Shown one piece after another: positions 14,243 through 20,733 of a stretch of DNA of 20,733 nucleotides. This DNA comes from Deferribacterales bacterium (GTDB taxonomy: Bacteria > Chrysiogenota > Deferribacteres > Deferribacterales > JAISNW01), in the NCBI GenBank assembly GCA_025997275.1, contig BNUJ01000015.1, positions 1-20,733 on the forward strand, written 5' to 3'. A program made the position numbers and the translations under genes. Position 1 is the first letter of the stretch. Every line of letters begins with the position of its first letter. The notes beneath the pieces were generated by a model, which was given only the letters and a program-made list of their open reading frames with translations, was not told where the DNA came from and searched no databases.

Positions 14243-17200
14243 TTATCGCTTCTTGTCTATGTTTATCCATATTTTGGAGTGCTACAGACATCATCAGTTT
14301 AATCCTATTCAACTGGTTGACCTCACTTGCTCCAGGGTCGTAATCCACAGCCACAATGTTGGCATCATCGTAACGGCGGCGCAGTTCTTTCATTACGCCC
14401 TTGCCCGTGATGTGGTTCGGCAGGCAAGCAAAGGGTTGCACTAACACAATGTTGGGCGCACCGCCTTTGATTAACTCTATCATCTCAGCGGTCAACAACC
14501 ACCCCTCACCCGTTTGATTGCCACGCGATACCAGCCCATCCACCAGTTCCGCTAGATGTTTCGCTGTGTAGAACGTGCCGAACCGCTTGCTCTTGACTAA
14601 TGCACGTCTCATTACATCGCGATACCATTCTATAAATGCGATTTGCACCTCACTGGACACGCGCTTGCCAAGCCCGCCTGATAGCAACTGATGTTGGTGA
14701 ACGTTGTCAAGCGAACAATAAAGCACGAAATCCATAAAGTCTGGCACTACAGCCTCACCCCCTTCAGCCTCTATCACCGATACTAAGTGATTGTTCGCAT
14801 CGGGGTGAAACTTTACCAATATTTCGCCTACAACACCGACCTTCGGCTTGATTATATCCATTTGCGGAATCTTGTCAAACTCCTCAACCATGCCGTTAAT
14901 ATTCTGAACAAATTCTTTACGATTTGCGCGTTGCACCGCAGGTTTTAGCTTTTTAATCCACTCCATAGCCAAGTTATCTACATACCCCTTTTTTGTCTCA
15001 TAAGGGCGCGTTCTGTTAGTAATGCGCAGGAGCATATCGCCATATAGGATTGCATGCATCATCCGTATAGTCATCCCTGTGGTAATGGTGAATCCTGAGC
15101 CGCTTTCCATACTTCCCATATTAAACGGAATAACAGGCACATTTGGGAACCCCGCTTTAGTCGCCGCATTGCGTAAAAAGCGCACATAGTTAGTAGCTCT
15201 ACAACCACCACCCGTCTGCGATATAATAAGCGCAGTTCGCTCTGTGTCGTAGTTGCCTGATTTAAGCGCATGTATAAGCTGCCCCACAACTGTAATGGCT
15301 GGATAGCAAGCGTCATTGTTCACATACCTTAGCCCCTCTTCAACGTCCGCCTTGCTAGCAACTGGCAATAACTCTAGCTTGTAGCCATAAGGGGCAAGGC
15401 AGTCCTGCATCATGTGGAAATGTATAGGCGACAGCTGCGGACACAGTATCGTGTGTGTGTCTTTCATATCAGCACTAAACGTTGGTGCGCGTTTCGGTAT
15501 ATATCGTTTAGGTTGAGCCTTTCCACCACGCTCTCTCATAGTAGCAAGCAACGAGCGGACACGGATTCTCGCCGCCCCAAGGTTGGAGCCTTCATCTATC
15601 TTTATCAGCGTGTGTGCTTTGCCCGCTGTGGCAAGGATTTCCTCTACCTGCTCTGCTGTTACAGCATCTAACCCGCAACCGAACGAGTTGAGCTGCACAA
15701 GTTCTAGGTTGTCGGTATCAGCCACAAAGTTAGCCGCCCTGTATAGCCTAGAGTGATACACCCACTGGTCAACAGCATCTAGTTTGTAGAGCAATTTGCC
15801 TAAGTGCGAGACAGAATCTTCAGTCAACACCGCTACGTCATGACTAGCTATCAGGTCTGGTATGCCATGGTTTATCTCATTATCAAGATGATACGGACGC
15901 CCCGCCAGCACTATGCCATAGCCACCTGTTTCACGTATCTGTTGCAGTGCGTTCTCCCCTGCATTGCGAATATCAGACCTAAATGCCGCTTGCTCCTTAG
16001 CAGCATCTTTCACAGCATTTCGTATCTCATGGCGAGCAACTCCATACTGGGACAGCGCATCATACAGTTTGTCAGCGAGCTTTGATAGATGGTCTATCGG
16101 CAGATAAGGTTCTACAAAGTCAATGTCATTCAGCTTTATATCGTCAACATTCAGCCGTATCACCTCTGGGTAGTTCGCCACAACAGGACAGTTAAAATGG
16201 TTGTCTGCATCTATAAATTCCTCTACCTCATAAGGAACAGCGGGGTAGAATATCCGCTTGACACCTTGTGCTATCAGACTTGCAATATGTCCATGCACCA
16301 GCTTTGCAGGGAAACAAACCGTTTGTGAGGGTATCGTCTCAAGCCCTGAATTAAACAGCTCGCGGGACGATTTAGGCGATAGTGTCACATGGTAGCCCAG
16401 CTTTGTAAATAATGTGAACCAAAACGGGTAGTTCTCATACATATTCAGCACACGCGGCATGCCAATCTCCCCGCGGGTAGCTTTGTCTTTAGGCAATGGC
16501 ACATAGTGTTCAAACAGTCGCGCATATTTGAAGTTAAATAAGTTTGGCAAAACCTCTTGTTTCTTATGCACCCCTGCCCCGCGCTCACAACGGTTGCCCG
16601 ATATGAATTTCTTGCCACCGGGGAAGGTGTTAACCGTTATCAAACAATGGTTAGAGCATAGTTGACAACGGTAGCTATTACTAGATACGGTGAACACAGC
16701 TAGCTTTTCAGCAGATATAATATTAGACTCTTTCTCACTATCTACACGCTCTTTAGCTATTAACGCCGCACCGAATGCACCCATCAGCCCTGCAATTTTC
16801 GGACGCAGGACATTAACACCAACTAACTTCTCTATAGCCCTGAGTATGGCATTGTTAAAGAACGTGCCACCCTGCACCACTATATGTTTGCCCAATTCCT
16901 CTGGCTGAGCCACCTTTATCACCTTGTAAAGTGCATTTTTTATAACGGAATACGATAGCCCAGCAGATATATCCGCTACGCTAGCACCTTCCTTCTGCGC
17001 CTGTTTTACCTTTGAGTTCATAAACACCGTGCAACGCGAACCTAAATCAACAGGGTGTTTCGCTAGCAACGCCTCTTTTGCAAAGTCTCTAATATTCATC
17101 CCAAGCGAGCCTGCAAATGTCTCCACAAATGAACCACAACCAGACGAACAAGCCTCATTCAACACAATCTTATTTATAACGCCGTCTTTCACATACAAAC

Positions 17201-18491
17201 ACTTCATATCCTGCCCGCCGATATCTAGTATAAACGATACATTCGGCACGAAATGCGCAGCCGCATGGCAGTGAACAAGTGTCTCAACCTCGCCTATGTC
17301 TATGCCAAGTGCCGCCTGTAACAATTGTTCGCCGTAGCCCGTCACTGCAGAGTTGCGAATACGCGCTGTGTATGGCAGTTTGCTATATAGGTCTTTCAAC
17401 ACATCTATCACGCTGAGTAGTGGAGTGCCCCTGTTAGAGTCATACCATGTATATACTATGCGCCCAGCCTCATCTAACAATATTGCCTTTGTGGTGGTAG
17501 AGCCAGCATCTAGTCCTAGAAACAAATCACCGCTAGCGTCTTTAATGTCAGCACATTCCACATTGCTTGCATAGGTATCATGCCGAGCCACAAAGGTATT
17601 TAACTCCTCCTCTGATTCAAATAGCGGCTCTAGCGGAGAAATCTCAGGCTCATAAGGACTGTTTTTCAGTTCATCTATCTTCATTAGGAGCGATTTAGCA
17701 CCAGTTGATTCATAGTCCTTTGACAGCAATGCCGCACCCATAGCCACAAAAAAATGGGCATTCTCAGGGAATACTATATGCTCACCTGTGAGCTTTAACG
17801 TTTCAATAAATCGTCTGCGCAATTGCGGCAGAAAGTGGAGCGGTCCGCCCAGAAACGCCACATTGCCACGTATGCTACGTCCACAGGCTAGCCCGCCGAC
17901 GGTCTGGTCAACAACAGCTTGAAATATTGATGCCGCTATATCTTCTTTAGGTGCACCCTCGTTCAACAGAGGCATAACATCCGTCTTGGCGAACACACCA
18001 CAACGTGCAGCTATCGGGTATAGAGTGGTGTAATTTTGTGCCAACCCATCAAGCCCCGCAGAATCTGTCTGTAGCACAGATGCCATCTGGTCTATAAATG
18101 CACCCGTGCCACCCGCACAGGTTTCGTTCATTCGCTGGTCAACGCCTGCATCAAAGAACGTAATCTTCGCATCTTCGCCACCAAGCTCAATAGCTACATC
18201 GGTCTGCGGTATGAACCGCTTTATTGCGGCGGTGGCGGCGATAACCTCCTGCACAAAAGGTATGCCCAGCCACGTAGCCACTGATATGCCGCCAGAACCA
18301 GCAACTGATATAGTGAAAACAGCACCAGAATAATTGCGACAGACCTCTTCAATAGTATCCATCATAGTCTTGCGGACATCAGAAAAATGCCTGCGGTAGT
18401 TTGAATACAGCATATCGCCATTATCGTTAATAACGGCAACCTTCACGGTAGTAGAACCTACGTCTAACCCAATGCGCAAAATATCGTTCAT
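14235..18491 (-). CDS. Giant acyl-CoA dehydratase activase-like protein (tandem BcrA/HgdC ATPase domains)
   Basis: The 1418-residue protein combines two BadF/BcrA/HgdC-type ATPase domains with a large C-terminal part. Domain 1 (about 5-260) has GLDVGSTTVKVAV, IELGGEDAKI, NETCAGGTGAF (Cys 125) and RCGVFAK (Cys 164), the cysteines expected to hold a 4Fe-4S cluster between subunits. Domain 2 (about 324-580) repeats this with GLDAGSTTTKAIL, ILDIGGQDMK and NEACSSGCGSF (Cys 448, 452) plus Cys 486. A cysteine cluster follows at 608, 611, 615 and 634, then the GRPYHLDNEINHG motif (863-875) and VQPFACLPNHITGKG near the end, as in DUF2229/HgdB-like regions. Classical activases inject an electron by ATP hydrolysis into 2-hydroxyacyl-CoA dehydratases or benzoyl-CoA reductases. 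No separate dehydratase lies here and the substrate is unknown. AGGA precedes the ATG by eight bases. Confidence 0.9.
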   Translation of the reverse strand: MNDILRIGLDVGSTTVKVAVINDNGDMLYSNYRRHFSDVRKTMMDTIEEVCRNYSGAVFTISVAGSGGISVATWLGIPFVQEVIAATAAIKRFIPQTDVAIELGGEDAKITFFDAGVDQRMNETCAGGTGAFIDQMASVLQTDSAGLDGLAQNYTTLYPIAARCGVFAKTDVMPLLNEGAPKEDIAASIFQAVVDQTVGGLACGRSIRGNVAFLGGPLHFLPQLRRRFIETLKLTGEHIVFPENAHFFVAMGAALLSKDYESTGAKSLLMKIDELKNSPYEPEISPLEPLFESEEELNTFVARHDTYASNVECADIKDASGDLFLGLDAGSTTTKAILLDEAGRIVYTWYDSNRGTPLLSVIDVLKDLYSKLPYTARIRNSAVTGYGEQLLQAALGIDIGEVETLVHCHAAAHFVPNVSFILDIGGQDMKCLYVKDGVINKIVLNEACSSGCGSFVETFAGSLGMNIRDFAKEALLAKHPVDLGSRCTVFMNSKVKQAQKEGASVADISAGLSYSVIKNALYKVIKVAQPEELGKHIVVQGGTFFNNAILRAIEKLVGVNVLRPKIAGLMGAFGAALIAKERVDSEKESNIISAEKLAVFTVSSNSYRCQLCSNHCLITVNTFPGGKKFISGNRCERGAGVHKKQEVLPNLFNFKYARLFEHYVPLPKDKATRGEIGMPRVLNMYENYPFWFTLFTKLGYHVTLSPKSSRELFNSGLETIPSQTVCFPAKLVHGHIASLIAQGVKRIFYPAVPYEVEEFIDADNHFNCPVVANYPEVIRLNVDDIKLNDIDFVEPYLPIDHLSKLADKLYDALSQYGVARHEIRNAVKDAAKEQAAFRSDIRNAGENALQQIRETGGYGIVLAGRPYHLDNEINHGIPDLIASHDVAVLTEDSVSHLGKLLYKLDAVDQWVYHSRLYRAANFVADTDNLELVQLNSFGCGLDAVTAEQVEEILATAGKAHTLIKIDEGSNLGAARIRVRSLLATMRERGGKAQPKRYIPKRAPTFSADMKDTHTILCPQLSPIHFHMMQDCLAPYGYKLELLPVASKADVEEGLRYVNNDACYPAITVVGQLIHALKSGNYDTERTALIISQTGGGCRATNYVRFLRNAATKAGFPNVPVIPFNMGSMESGSGFTITTGMTIRMMHAILYGDMLLRITNRTRPYETKKGYVDNLAMEWIKKLKPAVQRANRKEFVQNINGMVEEFDKIPQMDIIKPKVGVVGEILVKFHPDANNHLVSVIEAEGGEAVVPDFMDFVLYCSLDNVHQHQLLSGGLGKRVSSEVQIAFIEWYRDVMRRALVKSKRFGTFYTAKHLAELVDGLVSRGNQTGEGWLLTAEMIELIKGGAPNIVLVQPFACLPNHITGKGVMKELRRRYDDANIVAVDYDPGASEVNQLNRIKLMMSVALQNMDKHRQEAINA

Positions 18492-18510
18492 ATATTATAT
18501 CCTTTTAGTG

Positions 18511-18523
18511 GACTATAATAGTC
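18511..18523. promoter_or_regulatory. Perfect 6+1+6 palindrome over the activase -10 box
   Basis: GACTAT-A-ATAGTC is a perfect inverted repeat overlapping the -10 hexamer of the activase operon and ending 19 bases before its ATG. The position suits a repressor operator. It could also arise by chance from the AT-rich promoter core. Confidence 0.4.
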
Positions 18524-18542
18524 TTTTTATAAAAAATGTCAA
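18515..18542 (-). promoter_or_regulatory. Sigma-70-type promoter of the activase operon
   Basis: On the minus strand a perfect TTGACA (18537-18542) is followed after 16 bases by TATTAT (18515-18520), five of six matches. The expected start is near 18508. It fills the 56-base gap between the lpxC stop and the activase ATG. Confidence 0.7.
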
Positions 18543-18547
18543 GCCTC

Positions 18548-19447
18548 TTACTTTATGTAGCCATACCCCTTATAACCGCCATAAGTTACGCCGTCTAGTT
18601 CTGTTATCTTGTAATAAGAAGACGATTCTACTAGCTTGCGCGCAAACATATTATTAACCTGATGCCCTGAGCGCACAGCTGATATGTGTCCTACTATGCG
18701 GTGTCCGATTAGCGAAAGGTCGCCAATCAAATCAAGAATCTTATGGCTGACAAACTCATCTTGCGAACGCAACCCCTCTAAGTTCAGTATCCCCGCTTTA
18801 TCATCCACCACTATGGCATTGTCCAACGAACCGCCACGCGTCAACCCCATACGCCTGAGCACCTCTATCTCGCTGGCAAAGCCAAACGTGCGGGCATTAG
18901 CTACGCTGTCTGCATAGCTATCTGGCGTCAATACAAACGTGCGCGACTGCTTGCCGATAGCACTGTGTGGATAGTCTATATCAAAGGTGATTTTTAACTC
19001 GTTTGTCGGAACGCTAGAAATAAATTTGCTCTCGTGTTCCAGCTCCAGCGGTTCAAGCAAAATCATATACTTTCGCTTGCTCTCCATAGCAATAACGCCC
19101 ACCTTGCGGATATATTCCACCACAGGTAGCGCGCTACCGTCCAGTATGGGGATTTCAGCCCCCTCAACATCTATATACGCATTGTCAACACCTAGTCCAT
19201 ACAGGGCAGACATCACGTGCTCTATAGTGCTGATAGGGAAGTCGGCACATTGGACGGTAGTCGCAAGTTGCGTAGAGCTTACATTGAATGGAGTGATGCG
19301 GACATAAGGACAGTTCTGGACATCCACCCTGCGGAACTGCACCCCAGTGTCTGCAACAGCTGGCAACACGTGCACTCGCACGTCCTTGCCATTATGAAGT
19401 CCAACCCCAGAAAAGGCAAAGTTTTCAGCAAGCGTAGTCTGATACAT
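18548..19447 (-). CDS. lpxC: LpxC, UDP-3-O-acyl-N-acetylglucosamine deacetylase
   Basis: LpxC is the cytoplasmic zinc hydrolase that commits UDP-3-O-acyl-GlcNAc to lipid A. The 299-residue protein shows the family start (LAENFAFSGVGLHNGKDVRV), the EHVMSAL motif (76-82; Glu 76 catalytic, His 77 zinc), SHKILDLIGDLSL (His 235 and Asp 239, zinc) and GHISAVRSGH with the catalytic His 262. Length is normal (about 300). It lies eight bases after ribD with only a weak AGG ribosome site, so it is probably translated from the ribD transcript by re-initiation. Its presence implies an LPS-containing outer membrane, in agreement with FlgH and FlgI. lpxC is often near fabZ and lpxA; a ribD partner is less usual. 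Confidence 0.96.
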   Translation of the reverse strand: MYQTTLAENFAFSGVGLHNGKDVRVHVLPAVADTGVQFRRVDVQNCPYVRITPFNVSSTQLATTVQCADFPISTIEHVMSALYGLGVDNAYIDVEGAEIPILDGSALPVVEYIRKVGVIAMESKRKYMILLEPLELEHESKFISSVPTNELKITFDIDYPHSAIGKQSRTFVLTPDSYADSVANARTFGFASEIEVLRRMGLTRGGSLDNAIVVDDKAGILNLEGLRSQDEFVSHKILDLIGDLSLIGHRIVGHISAVRSGHQVNNMFARKLVESSSYYKITELDGVTYGGYKGYGYIK

Positions 19448-19455
19448 AGCCTAGA

Positions 19456-20532
19456 CTAACGCTGGGCAGGCAATATGTCAAGAACAATGTCGCCCGCCCC
19501 CCCAGTCGCATCCAAAGTTGCACCGCCGAAAACAAACTCTCTGCTGTCCTTTATATATTTCGCATCTCCTATATAGATTGGTGCTATAAATATAAGCATT
19601 CTATCAACGAACCCTTTTGATATAAATTCATTAAAGAGCGTCCTGCCCCCCTCTAATATGATATTTTTAATGCCAATTTTGCCTAGCTCTCTTAACGCTA
19701 ACTCCACATCCACCTGAGTAGTGCCACTGGTGATAATTTGCACGCCGTTATCTCTAAGTGCCCTCACACGCTCACTTGGCGCACATTCGCTAACCACAAC
19801 GATTAAAGGAGCTACTTTATCGCGGGCACTCGCTACCAGTTTTGAAGTGAGCGGTAGTCGGCAGGAGGAATCAAACACTACTCGCACAGGCTGTCTGTCC
19901 GCCTCAACCAGTCGTGCAGTTAGAAGCGGGTCGTCTGCTAGTGCTGTGCCTACGCCTACCAAAACAGCATCAGCCTCAGCACGCAACTGATGAACACGTC
20001 TGCGGGAAACTTCACTGCTAATCCATTTAGAATCGCCGCTAGCTGTCGCCAGTAGCCCGTCTATGCTCTGGGCAGCCTTTGCCACTACATAAGGAAGCCC
20101 AGTAGTGATTAACTTAGTGAAATCCCTGATAAGCTCCGTGCATTCTTGCTCTAAAACGCCTGTCTGAACAGACACACAAGCGGCTTCTAATACGGCGATA
20201 GCTTTCCCCGTATGCTTTGGATTAGGGTCAAGTGCCCCAATATATACCCGCTTAATACCAGCCTTTATAATAGCATCGGTGCATGGGGGCGTCTTGCCAT
20301 AGGTGCTGCACGGCTCTAGCGTTACATATAGAACAGCCCCATTTGCTCTAGCCCCAGCGACATTTAATGCATTCACCTCTGCATGCGCACAGCCGAACTG
20401 CAGATGTGCCCCCTCGCCCACTATGACACCATCATTCACTATAACTGCGCCCACACACGGGTTGCCACCAGTGCGCCCACGCCCAATTTTAGCTAGTTCG
20501 CAAGCTTTCCGCATAAATATTTCGCTAGACAT
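19456..20532 (-). CDS. ribD: RibD, bifunctional riboflavin deaminase/reductase
   Basis: RibD performs the second and third steps of riboflavin synthesis: deamination of the diaminopyrimidine and NADPH reduction of the ribosyl side chain. The N-terminal deaminase (about 1-145) has CAHAEVNAL (His 50 and Glu 52), and EPCSTYGKTPPC (Cys 75 and Cys 84) for zinc. The C-terminal reductase (about 150-358) shows KAAQSIDGLLA, GVGTALADDPLLTAR and ILEGGRTLFNEFI, so both activities are expected. The ATG at 20532 has no ribosome site and lies seven bases after a good -10 box. No FMN riboswitch consensus is visible upstream. A G7 run sits near the 3' end (19497-19503). ribB, ribE and ribH are not in the window. 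Confidence 0.96.
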   Translation of the reverse strand: MSSEIFMRKACELAKIGRGRTGGNPCVGAVIVNDGVIVGEGAHLQFGCAHAEVNALNVAGARANGAVLYVTLEPCSTYGKTPPCTDAIIKAGIKRVYIGALDPNPKHTGKAIAVLEAACVSVQTGVLEQECTELIRDFTKLITTGLPYVVAKAAQSIDGLLATASGDSKWISSEVSRRRVHQLRAEADAVLVGVGTALADDPLLTARLVEADRQPVRVVFDSSCRLPLTSKLVASARDKVAPLIVVVSECAPSERVRALRDNGVQIITSGTTQVDVELALRELGKIGIKNIILEGGRTLFNEFISKGFVDRMLIFIAPIYIGDAKYIKDSREFVFGGATLDATGGAGDIVLDILPAQR

Positions 20533-20539
20533 AACTGAT

Positions 20540-20567
20540 ATTCTACACTTGCTTAGTTAATTTTCAA
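20540..20567 (-). promoter_or_regulatory. ribD-lpxC promoter, possibly leaderless
   Basis: On the minus strand TTGAAA (20562-20567), 16 bases and TAGAAT (20540-20545; five of six) precede the ribD ATG by seven bases. The expected start lies at the ATG, and I see no Shine-Dalgarno sequence. This is the third such geometry in the window, with the glycosyltransferase and bro genes. Confidence 0.6.
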
Positions 20568-20676
20568 GTTAAAATTGAAATTCCGATTTATCGGATAATA
20601 TGAATTTTGCTAGCATTGAGCGTTCGCCGTTTCATACTGATAGGATATAAAGTAGTGCGGGATAAGTCAAAGACTT

Positions 20677-20702
20677 AAAAAGGGGGCAAAAGCCCCCTTT
20701 TT
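20677..20702. terminator. Strong bidirectional Rho-independent terminator
   Basis: A perfect 11-bp stem, AAAAAGGGGGC and GCCCCCTTTTT, with an AAAA loop. It has a T run on the plus strand and, by symmetry, also on the minus strand, so it can end transcription in both directions. It may end a minus-strand gene beyond the right edge or a short plus-strand RNA. The 20568-20676 stretch before it holds a 12-base palindrome (CCGATTTATCGG, 20583-20594) and no recognisable gene; 20703-20733 is AT-rich with nothing visible. Confidence 0.9.
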
Positions 20703-20733
20703 CTTATATAGCGTAATATACTGCTTTTTTAAC

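Noticed and set aside
15071..18333. ORFs on both strands overlapping the activase gene
   Set aside because: Shadows of the 1418-codon frame, which has continuous family motifs from end to end.
19497..19503. G7 run near the 3' end of ribD as a phase-variation site
   Set aside because: ribD is a core gene and the run lies close to the stop; treated as background.
20600..20650. 16-codon plus-strand ORF (MNFASIERSP...) upstream of the terminator
   Set aside because: No ribosome site and no similarity that I recognise; it may simply be part of a non-coding stretch.
20533..20676. FMN riboswitch upstream of ribD
   Set aside because: The conserved RFN-element sequence is not visible on the minus strand, and the promoter lies only seven bases before the start codon, leaving no room for it.

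Overview
The window looks like a piece of chromosome from a motile, diderm (LPS-bearing) bacterium with an anaerobic or strict-redox lifestyle. The genes show this: L- and P-ring proteins FlgH and FlgI require an outer membrane, LpxC commits to lipid A, and a 1418-residue BcrA/HgdC-type activase with 4Fe-4S ligand cysteines is typical of anaerobes. Base composition is moderate and AT-leaning, with many ATA, CTA and TTA codons. The gene order flgH-flgI-flgJ(rod-binding only)-flgM-flgN-flgK-flgL and a sigma-54 promoter before flgH recall Desulfobacterota/Deferribacterota/Nitrospirota-like flagellar loci, but the sequence alone does not fix the phylum.

Layout. (1) 1-8376, minus strand: a late flagellar operon, flgH, flgI, flgJ, flgM, flgN, flgK and a giant flgL that runs off the left edge. 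flgH has a near-consensus -24/-12 sigma-54 promoter, and flgM has its own sigma-70-type promoter. The flgH/flgI and flgI/flgJ junctions are both TAATG stop-start overlaps. (2) 8387-12668: an accessory island holding a Bro-N/DinD-like gene (+), a GT2 glycosyltransferase (-), a class II Fic gene (-) and an FkbM methyltransferase (+). Scraps of the glycosyltransferase (a 110-bp 3' tail and a 41-bp promoter/start) are duplicated on the far sides of the bro and fic genes, and a 28-bp bro fragment abuts the flgH promoter. The methyltransferase is preceded by a 21-codon upstream ORF with a (AC)9 tract whose stop overlaps the methyltransferase start as ATGA. (3) 12675-18542, minus strand: a tightly overlapping operon of giant activase, Trm112-like zinc protein, MFS transporter and a small membrane protein, driven by a strong promoter whose -10 lies in a perfect palindrome. 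(4) 18548-20567, minus strand: ribD-lpxC, a riboflavin/lipid A pair. (5) The right edge is intergenic, with a strong bidirectional hairpin terminator.

How it fits together. Region 1 makes the outer rings, rod-assembly factor, anti-sigma factor, chaperone and hook-filament junction. The glycosyltransferase and FkbM methyltransferase next to it could modify flagellin or another surface glycan, and the AC microsatellite suggests slippage-tunable expression. Region 3 is probably a metabolic/redox operon with an unknown substrate. I saw no tRNA, rRNA, CRISPR array, IS element or transposase.
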